From Platanthera guangdongensis (lineage: Eukaryota; Streptophyta; Magnoliopsida; Asparagales; Orchidaceae), in NCBI GenBank assembly GCA_039583875.1, contig CM077163.1, positions 114,399,213 through 114,463,212 on the forward strand: 64,000 nucleotides of DNA. The letters are read 5' to 3'. The first letter of the stretch is position 1. Each line of letters starts with the position of its first letter. Of the stretch, positions 21,290 to 32,078 are shown piece after piece. The notes beneath the pieces were generated by a model. It worked only from the letters and a program-made list of their open reading frames with translations. It searched no databases and was not told where the DNA came from. Both the position numbers and the translations under genes were made by a program.

Positions 21290-21612
21290 AAAAATCGGCG
21301 AGAATCGCAGACGATTCTCGACGAATCGGCGAGAATCATCAAGTGATTCTCGACGATTCGTCGAGAATCGATTGTGATTCTCGTCGAATTACTTGTCGAT
21401 TCTCAACGAATTCAACTTGTATTCATGGGCTGCATGACCATTGGTTCGGCGGGAATTACAAGCGATTCTCGCCGAATCTTACTTGGCACCATATTGAGAT
21501 GTCCAGAAGGAGTCGGCGAGAATCATTGATGATTCTCGTCGATTCGGCGAGAATCACCAAGTGATTCTCGCCGATTCGGCGAGAATCACTTGGTGATTCT
21601 CGTCGAATTTGC
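21290..21612. repeat. GATTCTCG/CGAGAATC palindrome cluster in the element B 3' LTR
   Basis: About ten head-to-head pairs of CGAGAATC and GATTCTCG around CpG-containing cores (for example ACGAATCGG, CCGATTCGG, ACGATTCGT). Spacers such as ATCAAGT and ACCAAGT separate pairs, so perfect palindromes of 20 to 60 bp can form. The cluster sits in U3 immediately upstream of the TATA region. Confidence 0.9.
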
Positions 21613-21941
21613 CTTGGACGATTTTTCGTCTTCCACCTAGGAGCTCCTCCTTGATCCTCCATGCTCCTTGTCTTCTCTTGCATATGAGCGGCCCTGTACT
21701 TGAAAGTAAGTGCACTCCAATAGAGAGAGTACACATAGGCCAACACACTGATCTGCTCAACGAGGGATTACGTCGTGCAGATCCGTGTATATTGACCTAC
21801 TGCACCCTGACATTGGTGTGCACTTAGCGTGGAGAAACTGCAAGTACAACTTGAAAAAGTTTATCAAATACATAGTCTATTGACCTTAGCTTGTCCAGGG
21901 GCTTCTTCAAATCAGGTACATTGTGGATACAATACCCAACA

Positions 21942-22253
21942 ATCTCCCCATATTTGAAGAAGCCTAAACCCTACAAGCTAAGGTGAATAGAGCAGGTGAA
22001 AAGGAAAGCAACTGAAGACCATAAACGTAACATCATTAAGTGGAGACATCCCTTACCAATACCGAGTGCTTGGGAGCAAGCTGGAGCCACCTTAGCCTTG
22101 ACCCCGAGAGGGTTATCTCCCCCTTTTCGGCTTCGGCAAATCGGGGTCAGGAACCTTTGGCCCTTAGCTCCCCCTCAGTTCTTGCATCTGTACTCACGCT
22201 GGAGTTCCCGGCTCCCCCTCAGATTATGCACGAGTTGGGAGCCTCTGTAGTCT
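21942..22253 (-). promoter_or_regulatory. Element B repeated polypurine tracts
   Basis: AGGGGGAG (plus-strand CTCCCCCT) at 22117-22124, 22168-22175 and 22212-22219, plus GGGGAGAT abutting the LTR at 21942-21949. The final tract has four Gs where the others have five. This is the Sirevirus multi-tract arrangement. No coding region here. Confidence 0.85.
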
Positions 22254-25200
22254 TCATTCTTCATAATTGAGCATCCCCAATTCTGTCTTGAAAAGATTGA
22301 ACTTTGCCTCGTCTAGGGGCTTTGTGAATACATCAGCAATCTGCTTGTCCGTGGGGACATAACAGAGAGAGATATCCTTGTTCTCCACGTGCTCCCTAAT
22401 GAAGTGGTAGCGTACTTCAATATGCTTCGTTCTGCTGTGCGACACCGGATTGTTGGCAATGGCAATTGCACTGGAGGAGTCGCAGTACATTGGAACTTCC
22501 TTGAACTGAAGGTTGTAGTCGGCTAACTGATTTCTGATCCAAAGGAGTTGTGCGCAACAGCTTCCTGCCGAGATATACTCGGACTCTGCTGTGGAGGTTG
22601 CAACGCAATTCTGTTTCTTGCTGTTCCATGAGTTAAGCCTCCTGCCGAGGAATTGACACGTCCCGGAGGTGCTTTTCCTGTCATCCCTGCTCCCTGCAAA
22701 ATCAGCATCTGAAAAGCCTATTAGCTCGACATCATTGTTCCTCGGGTACCACAAGCCAAGATTAGGAGTACCTTTAAGGTATCTTAGAATTCGCTTTGCT
22801 GCGACATAGTGAGATTCCTTAGTGTTCACCTGATATCGGGCACATACACATGTGGAGAACATAATATCCGGTCTACTGGCAGTAAGGTAGAGCAGGGATC
22901 CAATGATGCTTCTGTATTTGGTTTCATCGAAAGGTTTACCTTTCTCATCCTTATCCAGAGACATGGTGGATCCCATTGGAGTCCTCATAGAGGTTGCACT
23001 CTCCATACCGAATTTCTTAAGGAGTTCATTTGTGAACTTCGTCTGAGAAATGAAAATTCCATCCTCAGACTGTTTCACTTGAAGGGCTAAGAAATACTTG
23101 AGCTCTCCCATACTGCTCATTTCAAACTTTCCTTGCATAAGTTTGGAAAACTTTTTGCAAAGATTGTTGTCCGTTGAGCCGAATATTATGTCATCGACAT
23201 AGATTTGCACCAGCAAAATCTTGCCTTTGACTTCCCGGCGAAACAATGTTTTATCTATTTTACCTCTGGAGAACTTGTTCTCAAGAAGAAAGCTAGATAA
23301 AGTCTCATACCAAGCTCGTGGAGCTTGTTTCAACCCATATAAGGCCTTATTAAGAAAATAAACGTGATTGGGATAAGTAGGGTCGACAAAACCTGGGGGT
23401 TGAGCGACGTATACTTCCTCTTTCAGGTCTCCGTTCAGGAATGCCGATTTCACATCCATTTGGTAGACAGTGAATCCTTTGTGTGAAGCATATGCCAGGA
23501 ACAACCGGATTGCCTCGAGCCTTGCGACTGGTGCGAAGGTTTGGTCGAAGTCAATCCCTTCCTCCTGTCTGTAACCTTGAGCCACCAGCCTGGCCTTGTT
23601 CTTTATGATGACACCATGTTCATCCAGCTTGTTTCTGAAAATCCACTTCGTGCCAATGACATTCTGCTTGTATGGTCTGGGAACCAGCGTCCAAACCTTG
23701 CAACGTTCGAATTGATGTAGTTCCTCTTGCATGGCCAGAATCCATGCCGCATCCTTGTTCGCCTCATCGAACTTCTTTGGCTCAACCTGAGACAGGAAGC
23801 TGAGATGCAATACTTCGTTAGTTGTACCTCTTCGAGTTCTGACGCCTACACGAGGATCTCCGATGATCTGTTCTCTAGGATGATCCCTCACGTGATGGAG
23901 CTCTAGAAGTCTGGCGTCTGGAGCTTCAGCTACTTCTTGTGCTTCTCGTTCTTCTAAAAGATTTGTTCCATCTTGATCTTCAACATTTTCAGATGACGTG
24001 GAGGTGGAAACTTTGACGAACTTGGGTGCGTCATCTTTAGGGGTCTCATCCAGATTCAACTGGTTAAGTCTAGCACCTGCATCTTCAAGAATACAACTGG
24101 AAGAATTGCTGTTAAGCAAGCTTCCTTCATCAAATACAACATTTATTGATTCTTCTACCACTAAGGTTTTCTTATTGAAGACCCTATATGGCCTACTATG
24201 GGAACTATATCCCATGAATATGCCTTCGAAGCATTTTTCACCGAATTTAGTACGCGGATACTTCCCCTTATTTAGTACATAGCATCTGCAACCAAAGATC
24301 CTCAAGTAGGACATGGTTGGTTTCCTGCCTTTCAGTAGCTCGTAGGGCGTCTTACGATGATGTTTGTTGATCAACGCTCGGTTTTGTACATGACATGCCG
24401 TATTGACACCCTCTGCCCAGAAGTATTCCGGGAGAGAAGCATCTTTCAACATAGTCGTGCAGGCCTCAATGAGAGTTCTATTTCTCCTCTCCGCAACTCC
24501 ATTTTGCTGAGGAGTGCGCGGGGAGGAAAACTCATGAAAGATACCATGTTCTTCACAAAATTCTGTCATAGCACCAGATTCGAATTCTGTTCCATGGTCA
24601 CTTCGGATTTTGACCACGGAGCAGTTAAATTCGTTCTGAACTTGCTTGACAAAATTAGTGAAGATGTCAAAAGTATCTGACTTTCGTTTCAAAAAGAACA
24701 CCCATGTAAACCGTGAGTGATCATCAACTATCACTAGCGTATATGACTTGCCTCCCAAACTATGAACTTGCATTGGGCCAAACAAGTCCATATGTAGCAG
24801 ATAAAGACATCGGGAAGAGTCTTTGTCCGCAATGCTCTTAAAGGTAGCCCGTGTCTGTTTGCCCATCTAGCAAGCATGACACGGGCTATCCTTGATGCAC
24901 TTGATACTGGGAGCATCTCTTACTAAATTCTTAGAAAATAGCATATTAATTGTCTTATAATTAATATGTGCCAATCTCTTGTGCCATTGTTCACAAAGAG
25001 AAGCACTGCCTGTTGCCACAAGGCATACGGGGGTAGATGAATCTATACTAAGAAAATCTAAGCAGAAGATATTTCTGCTCCTAATGCCTGATAATACCGT
25101 CTCAGAGGAGGAACGTGAAATTATCAGACATTTATCCTTGCAGAACTTAACGTCATAACCTTTATCACATAACTGACTTACACTGATCAGGTTATGGTTT

Positions 25201-25421
25201 AACCCTTCAACATAAGCCACGTCGGTGATAGAGATTATACCGTTGGAAATCATACCATAACCTCTGGTGACTCCTCGATCTGACCCTCCAAAGATGACTT
25301 TGGGTCCATTCTCGACTGGAGTGTAATCACGCAGCAGGCTTCTTGTCCCGGTCATATGCCGGGAGCATCCACTGTCCAAATACCAGATTGGCGTTTTGGT
25401 GGCCTTTGGACATTCCTGCAA
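22254..25421 (-). pseudogene. pol: Element B pol: protease, integrase, RT and RNase H with one premature stop
   Basis: Protease begins just inside 25421, with Asp-Ser-Gly-Cys and Met-Thr-Gly. The HHCC zinc region follows, then a TAG stop at 24867-24869 where element A has CAG. After it an 870-codon frame runs unbroken: integrase Asp27, Asp90 and Glu126 (DD35E spacing), RT from about residue 400, Tyr-Val-Asp-Asp at 556-559, and RNase H to the end (Asp-Ala-Asp-Phe-Ala-Gly motif). Pol lies in the +1 frame relative to gag, directly after the gag stop. One nonsense change separates it from an open pol. Confidence 0.95.
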
Positions 25422-25431
25422 AACAAAATTA
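25415..25431 (-). promoter_or_regulatory. Splice-acceptor-like tract at the element B gag-pol junction
   Basis: On the minus strand the gag stop TAA is followed by TTTTGTTTTGCAG and then the protease frame. The tract is shared with element A. It may be a 3' splice site that separates gag and pol expression, or simply conserved sequence used for recoding. Confidence 0.4.
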
Positions 25432-27708
25432 ATTTGCCTTAGGAACCCAATCGAACTTGGGTCCTAGATTCCTGGTTAGCACACTCCCCCTCGGTCGGTT
25501 AACCCTACGAGTGGTCGGTCTCGCATTGTTAACATGGGGAGTCTCGTAGTTCCTTGGATTAAACCAACAATCCACGGCAAAGTGACCGACTTTGCCACAG
25601 CACCAACAGTCGAACCTGTTGTATCTCTTCCGAGGCTCCTGCCTTACCCTGGGAACAACGGGTACAGCTGGGGCCTTGGATCTGGAGGTGGATGCCTCAT
25701 GGTGATGGCAGTCACATGACTTTGTCACCTTTTGAATAACAGGCTTGACTTTTGGCGCCTGCTTTCCATTATGGCCGCTAGAGAACGGACCATAATTTCC
25801 TATGTGGATCTCCTCATAAGGTGCCTTGAAGGCACTCTCACCAAAGTTCCGGGGGAAGTTCCAACCGTCATACCGGCTCTTAGGCTTTGCAACCGAGGGC
25901 CGGAAATGATGCCCAAATGTTGACTCAAAGTCATGTTGGTTGCAAGGAAAGCCAGGCTTTCTGAACGCAACAGGACTAAGAGGAGCCTTCCCCTTTTCAT
26001 CAGCAAAGGCCTTCTTGGCGGCCTTATTCTTCCTCTGGTTCTTGTTTCTCCGAGATGAAGAACCAGATGCCCCAACATGCCCCAAGCCAGCTCCTTTGGC
26101 CTGAGCAGAGAAGGTGTCAACGATTGGAAGCACTGTTTTTGGCATAGAGAAGCTCTGTACGATCTTCCTTTCTGCCGCAAGTAGTTCTTCCAATTTGTTG
26201 ACTTCCTCCTGCTTGAGATCAAGGAGCTGCAAAGACTCTGAGTGCTTTGAAGTCAGGTCAAGGTGTTCCTGCTGGAGAGAAATCAAACTAGTGACCTCTT
26301 CCCTTAGGGATACACACTCACCCTTAAGGAATTTTACTTCCTTCTTCTCATCCCTCAGTCTCTTACGGCACTCGTCGAAGGTGTTGAGCAGAAGCTCATA
26401 CTTCTCAAGGAGTTCAGCTTCGTGGGCCGAAGGGCCATCCTCAGGTTCATCATCCTGAGACTCAGGATCAGAGTCGGAGTCGGAAAGAGGGGTGTGAGCT
26501 TTTACCTTCCCAGTAAATGGGGGACATTCTCCTTCTGAGTCTGAGCGACCCACCAGCCCGAAGTAGGCTTCCTCATCATCACTAGAGTCTGAGGAATCAG
26601 ACTCACTTAGCGTCTTTGGTCTTCTTGCGATGTAGCTCCGCTCCTTCTTATCTCTGGAGGATTTGAGCTCCTCTCCTTTCCCTTTATCTCTTTTGTTTTG
26701 ATGGCAGTCGGCCACGACGTGACCTGGCTTATTGCATCCAAAGCAAATAATATCAGAAGAACGATGTTTGTTAGGTTTAGATGCATACCTGTCAGAAGAG
26801 TAGTTTTTCTTCTAATGTCTGGATGAGGAGCCGTCTCTCTTCCTTTGATTCCTCATCTTGAGGAATTTCTTGAACTCTCGAGTGATGAGGGAGAAATCCT
26901 CTTCCGACAGTTCTGAGCTGGAGGAGCATGGATCGGAGTCCTCCTCTTCTTCCTTATTTCTGGCACGGTACGACACCGCACCCTTCCCTTTTCTGGAGTG
27001 ACTGGCTTTTAGGGCCACCGTCTTTTCTTTTGCAGCAGCCTTCTCTGCTTCTTCCTCTGCCTTCCTGGTGTTCAGCTGAAGTTCATAGGACATCAGCTTC
27101 CCGAACAGGATTTGTGGATCAGTTTCTGCTAGTCTGCCAAATTCTCTGATGACGCAGATCTTTGTATCCAATTCCTTAGTAAGGGACCTAAGGAATTTGT
27201 CATTGAGTTCACCATTGGTGAACACTCTTCCATAGCCCTTGAGGGCGTTAACAATCTTCAGGAAGTTCTCGTATGTGACTCCGATCTCTTCCTTAGGCCC
27301 TTGCCGGAAGGCCTCATACTTCTGGTTCAGGAGGGATCTCCGATCATCCCTCACTTCTTCCGTGCCCTCCATTAGGATGATCAGGCACTGCCAAATCTCC
27401 TGAGCTGTCCTGCAGTTGCTGAAGTTTTGCATCATAGAGTCGTCAACCGCGCTGACCAGGATGTTTCTTGCCTTCATGTCAAGGCCCACTAGGACCATCT
27501 CATCCTTGTCCATTTCAGAGAGTGTCTTTGGCACTTTCTTGGTGGGATCAATGGTGGAGGCCTTAGTGGGTACATAAGGTCCCTCCAGCACGATCATGAA
27601 CAGTCGAGGGTCCACTGCTTCCATATAAAACCTGATCCTTTCCTTCCAGATAGGAAAGTTAAGTCTGTTGCACACTGGGATCTTGCCGGAGTACTTGAGC
27701 CCGTCCAT
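25429..27708 (-). pseudogene. gag: Element B gag with one in-frame stop
   Basis: The likely start is ATG 27706-27708 (Met-Asp-Gly-Leu-Lys-Tyr). An in-frame GTG further up lies in the leader. The N-terminal region carries the Copia Gag fold (Trp-Lys-Glu-Arg-Ile, then Ala-Glu-Glu-Ile-Trp-type motifs), then a Lys/Glu-rich coil, an acidic Ser-rich stretch, a zinc knuckle CX2CX4HX4C (about 26701-26746), another coiled coil, a basic Arg/Lys/Ala segment, and a second knuckle Cys-Trp-Cys-Cys near 25570-25615. A TAG at 26812-26814 interrupts the frame where element A has CAG. The stop before pol is TAA at 25429-25431. About 760 codons in total. Confidence 0.93.
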
Positions 27709-27778
27709 AGTAGCTGTATGTCTCCTTGTTGACACTAGTGGCAGGATTCACCTCAAGGTGTTAGCCTTTTTGTTGAGG

Positions 27779-27796
27779 AACCTCCCTCTGATACCA
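27779..27796 (-). promoter_or_regulatory. Element B primer binding site (tRNA-iMet)
   Basis: Minus-strand TGGTATCAGAGGGAGGTT starts two bases inside the 5' LTR and matches the complement of plant initiator tRNA-Met over about 18 bases with two mismatches. Confidence 0.9.
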
Positions 27797-28645
27797 CTTG
27801 AAAGTCCACCTAGTGTCGGCTATGTGCACCTATGGGGGGGGGGATAGGTGACTTGTGGTTCTTTTGCGGAATTTACAGATGTACCTGCACAATAAAAACA
27901 ACAAACACAGCACACAGAAAACACAGCAAATTTATAGTGGTTCCCCGACTTGGGTACATCCACTTTCCCCCTTCGACCTATCTCCCCAACAAGGGACGAC
28001 TCGGTCACTTCACCAACGGGATTGAAATCCAATCCCTTCACTAACGGAAGGAGCCCTTCCACACGTGAGAGTCAACACTCCCACAAATCGGGTTGCACCC
28101 AACCCTTACAACACGGAACTAAAGTTCCTTTACAATGAAATAAAAGTAGAATGTACACGTGATACAAACTTCTCTTGGAGACACCGGTGTTCCTCTTTGT
28201 TCGACGACGTGTTCTTGAAGTCGATGAGGAGTCTACGACCTTGGTCTCTCTTGGAGAGGATTTCCCCGGAACCGGCGGCGGCACACGAGCGGCGGCTAGC
28301 TTCGGGATCGGCGGCTACGATGAAGAGCAGCTGCTGAACTTGGAGATCCAAACTTCGTTGCGAAGCAAGCTCGGTCTACCAACGGTCACACGAGGATCGG
28401 TCGTCTCGATCGATTCGGATGGGAAGTGTTTCCGATCAACAAATCGAGAGACAAAGGATCTCTGGATAGACTCGTGAGACTCAAGCCTTGCTAAGCTACT
28501 GTCGCCGGAGATCGGGAAGAAGATCTATCGGTGGCGGCGACGGACTTGCGCGAGCGGCGACGGAGGCGGCGGAAGGATTTCGCGATTTTAGGGTTTTCGT
28601 GAGCTCGCGTATTTTTCTGTCTAAGTACTGTTCAAAATACCCATG

Positions 28646-28653
28646 TATTTATA
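28646..28653 (-). promoter_or_regulatory. TATA box of the element B 5' LTR
   Basis: TATAAATA on the minus strand. Transcription would begin some 30 bp leftwards, downstream of the palindrome cluster. Confidence 0.65.
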
Positions 28654-28771
28654 CTGTAGCTACCCCAATAAGACCGTTTGTGGGACCCACAGAGGTAGCC
28701 CCCAAGTCCCGGTCCAGATATTAAACAGCGGCAGAATCCGGTTCAGGAAATTAACTGAGAAAACGCCAAGG

Positions 28772-29095
28772 AAAAATCGGCGAGAATCGCAGACGATTCT
28801 CGACGAATCGGCGAGAATCATCAAGTGATTCTCGACGATTCGTCGAGAATCGATTGTGATTCTCGTCGAATTACTTGTCGATTCTCAACGAATTCAACTT
28901 GTATTCATGGGCTGCATGACCATTGGTTCGGCGGGAATTACAAGCGATTCTCGCCGAATCTTACTTGGCACCATATTGAGATGGCCAGAAGGAGTCGGCG
29001 AGAATCATTGATGATTCTCGTCGATTCGGCGAGAATCACCAGGTGATTCTCGCCGATTCGGCGAGAATCACTTGGTGATTCTCGTCGAATTTGCC
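28772..29095. repeat. GATTCTCG/CGAGAATC palindrome cluster in the element B 5' LTR
   Basis: Same cluster as in the 3' LTR, differing at about two positions. It lies upstream of the TATA box that would drive the element. Confidence 0.9.
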
Positions 29096-29428
29096 TTGGA
29101 CGATTTTTCGTCTTCCACCTAGGAGCTCCTCCTTGATCCTCCATGCTCCTTGTCTTCTCTTGCATATGAGCGGCCCTGTACTTGAAAGTAAGTGCACTCC
29201 AATAGAGAGAGTACACATAGGCCAACACACTGATCTGCTCAACGAGGGATTACGTCGTGCAGATCCGTGTATATTGACCTACTGCACCCTGACATTGGTG
29301 TGCACTTAGCGTGGAGAAACTGCAAGTACAACTTGAAAAAGTTTATCAAATACATAGTCTATTGACCTTAGCTTGTCCAGGGGCTTCTTCAAATCAGGTA
29401 CATTGTGGATACAATACCCAACAGGATC

Positions 29429-30670
29429 CACAACAATACCCTCTCCACTTACTATATGACCTAGGAACGCCACTGAGGATAGCCAAAACTCGCACTTCGA
29501 AAACTTGGCATATAACTGATTTCTTCTTAGCGTATCCAACACCAAATGAAGATGCTTGAAGTGATCTTCCTCACTTTGCGAGTACACCAAAATATCGTCG
29601 ATGAAGACGATCACGAAATGATCCAAGTACTCCCTGAAAGTACTGTTCATCAAATTCATGAACACTGACGACGCATTAGTCAGCCCAAACGGCATGAACG
29701 TAAACTCATAATGCCCGTATCTCATACTAAACGCTGTCTTCGGGATATCACTCTCCCTTATTCGCAGCTAATAGTACCCAGCCTTGAGATCCAACTTCGA
29801 GTACACCGTCGACCCGACTAACTGATCAAAAAGATCATCAATCCGGGGGATCGGGTATTTGTTCTTCTCAGTCAGCTTGTTGAGCTCCCGATAATCAATA
29901 CATAGCCTCAAGCTTTCGTCCTTCTTCTTAACAAAGAGAACTGGTGTGCTCCAAGGCGAAGAACTCGGGCGCACATACCCTTGCTCCAACAACTCTTGCA
30001 GTTGAACTTTCAGCTTTGCCATTTCCTTAGGCGCTAGCTGATAAGGAGATCGTGACACAGGCTTTGCACATGGCACTAGCTCGATCGTAAAATCTATCTC
30101 CCGCTGAGGCGGGGCTCCAGGAAGATCTGCGGGGAACACATCAGGGTATTCCGATACCACTGAAATACAATCCAACGCGGGCTTCGGCTTTGCAACCTCC
30201 ACTAGTGTAAAGAACAGTTCTGCTCCGGCATGAACCGCCTTCACCACCTGAAGAGCAGACATCAACGTCTTGCTCGACCCCTTTAAGCCCGTAAAAGTCA
30301 TCTCACGACTTGCTCCCATCTTGACTTCCTTGCTACCGCAATCTATATGGGCCTGCTGCTCTGAGAGCCAGTCCATGCCAAATATGACGTCGAACTCCAC
30401 CAACGGAAGTAAAGACGTCCGCAGGTCGAACTCCTGCTCCCCAATACGAATCTTAACATCGCAGATCCTATCCGCTCGCATCGAACACCCATTGGGCAAC
30501 AACACATCCAACTTATCCTTCGCCATCCAAGAAGGGACTCCGATGCGTGATATAAATCCTTCGGACAAGAAGGAGTGTGAAGCTCCCGTATCAAAGAGTG
30601 CTCGTGCCGGATTTTCACAATTCAATACAAATCCTAAACAAGCAGTGGTAAGGTAACATGTGCATAACAA
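29429..30670 (-). pseudogene. pol: Element C pol, first half: protease and RT
   Basis: The protease carries Phe-Asp-Thr-Gly-Ala-Ser near residue 25 of this block. The RT starts around 30150 with Pro-Tyr-Gln/Arg and Tyr-Val-Arg-Pro-Ser motifs and the substrate motif Leu-Asp-Leu-Lys-Ala-Gly-Tyr. A TAG (29768-29770) replaces the Gln expected after Gly-Tyr-Tyr. RT resumes with Met-Pro-Phe-Gly-Leu-Thr-Asn-Ala and the catalytic Phe-Ile-Asp-Asp-Ile. The sequence stops at 29429 where B inserted and resumes at 20318. The block overlaps the end of the gag region in a shifted frame. Confidence 0.92.
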
Positions 30671-30698
30671 GTATTTAAAGAAATTGGCTTGCTATAAA

Positions 30699-31853
30699 TT
30701 AAACCGTACCTGTCACCAGATCAGCTTGTTTGATGGCCTCCTGTTGGCAGAGATTATAGACCCTTGGTTGGGCCGGAGCATAATGGGATGCGGTCGACTC
30801 CACCGCCTTTCCCTTCTCTTCATAAGTAGCTCCCGGCTTTCTTTTGGACTTGGGACGTCCGCTCCAACAGTCGCGGGCAAAGTGCCCCGTCTTTCCACAT
30901 GTAAAACACGCGCCCGGGGTCCGACTCGTAGTCGCCCCAGAAGCGCCAGAAGGAGCTGGACCCGAAGTCCTATGCTTCTTGAAAGACCCCCGATAGCCGG
31001 TCTTTGAAGTATTCGGCACTTTAAATTCAGATTTCTTCTCACCCAAGCTCTTCTTTGCTTATACATTCTTCATGTCCTTCTCCAATGACCGGGCAGTATT
31101 GACCAAGGATAAGAAACCCTGCGTCATCGGATCCGAGAGTAGTAATCTCAACTCATCTCTCAACCGTTCATATAAGCGATTAGTCTTGCGCTCCGCATCC
31201 ATGATGGTGGAGCTAGAATAACGACTCAGACGAGTAAACTCGTGGAGATATTCATCCACGCTCCTCTCACCCTGTACCAACTTCAGGAACTCATTCTCCA
31301 ACGCTATCTTCTGCGTCGAAGGGAGGTATCTAGCCAAAAACAATCTCGAGAACTCCTCCATCGAGACATCACCAAGTTGCCTACCTCTCAGTAAGTGCAG
31401 CTACAATCCTTCCCACCACATCCTCGCTTCACCGTCCAAAAGAAACGTAGCGATGGTGGTCATTTGCCACTCCTCCATCTCTGTTGCTGTCATGACTCTC
31501 TTCACCCTGGAGAGCCAGTCTTCAGCCTGAGATGGGGTTCCCAACCCCGAGAATAACGGAGGGTTAAAGCTCATTACATGCTTAAGCTGCCTCTCAGTTG
31601 CCCTCCTTGGCACCACCGGTTCCACAACCACTTGCTCCACTCTCCTCGGCTCGGCCTCTTGAAGAGGTTCCTGCTCCATCACAGGAGCGGGCTGCTGCGC
31701 TTGCCTTGCAGGCTGCGCATTTATCACGGCCAACACCGCTTCAGCCACCAATCGAATATTTTCAGCCGACAGAGGTGTTGCAGGAGCAACATCCGGTGCA
31801 CTACTAGCCTCAGAAACTCGGCATTCTGACGGCCCAACACCACTTCTGGTCAC
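30699..31853 (-). pseudogene. gag: Element C gag
   Basis: The frame starts with GTG at 31853, just after an in-frame stop, so the original ATG appears lost or lies elsewhere. The N-terminal part is Ala/Pro/Glu-rich; the Retrotrans_gag domain follows (Asp-Trp-Leu-Ser-Arg, Trp-Trp-Glu near 31410, then Phe-Leu-Ala-Arg-Tyr-Leu-Pro at 31330). A zinc knuckle CX2CX4HX4C (Cys-Phe-Thr-Cys, Gly-His, Asp-Cys) lies near 30870-30915. A stop near 31400 and another near 31058 split it into three blocks. Confidence 0.88.
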
Positions 31854-32078
31854 CTATAGTGGTACAAAACACCGTTAAGCGACCAAATAAATTGCAAACA
31901 GCAATTATAGGAACACGCAGGTTCCTCAAACACGAGTATTTTTATTCCTAAGTGGACATTCATGGGTTCTTTTTACTGTTATTACGATGACGCACATAAT
32001 GAGCGCACCACCCCTTAAAAAGAATTCGCCCACGAATTCACTTTAAGCCCGACCAAAAGCAGTAGTCTGATACCAAAT
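31854..32078 (-). promoter_or_regulatory. Element C leader with tRNA-iMet primer site
   Basis: Minus-strand TGGTATCAGACTACTGC begins three bases inside the 5' LTR (about 32059-32075). The first ten bases match the initiator tRNA-Met complement. The rest of the leader is untranslated. Confidence 0.8.

Larger units (their letters stand above)
20319..21941 (-). repeat. Element B 3' LTR
   Basis: 1623 bp. Outer end next to GGATC; inner end next to GGGGAGAT. Contains a palindrome cluster (21290-21612) and a TATA box (21163-21170). Near-identical to the 5' LTR; differences are G-run and C-run lengths (near 20354 and 20486) and a few single-base changes near 21110-21145, 21502 and 21560. Confidence 0.96.
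20319..29423 (-). mobile_element. Element B: young, nearly intact Sirevirus-like Copia element
   Basis: 9105 bp with LTRs of 1623 and 1625 bp and a perfect 5-bp target duplication GGATC (20314-20318 and 29424-29428) in the RT of C. LTR ends are TGTTGGG to CTTTCA. I count about six substitutions and four single-base indels between LTRs, a very recent insertion. Gag and pol are open apart from one in-frame stop each. It has the tRNA-iMet primer site and four polypurine tracts. No ORF3 is present between RNase H and the 3' LTR. Same family as element A. Confidence 0.96.
27799..29423 (-). repeat. Element B 5' LTR
   Basis: 1625 bp, near-identical to the 3' LTR. The outer end TGTTGGGTATTG abuts target duplication GGATC. 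This copy would drive transcription of the element. Confidence 0.96.

Noticed and set aside
27779..27796. AGGTT just downstream of each primer site as a 5' splice donor pairing with the gag-pol acceptor
   Set aside because: The string is simply the continuation of complementarity to plant initiator tRNA-Met, whose 3' part predicts AGGTT there.
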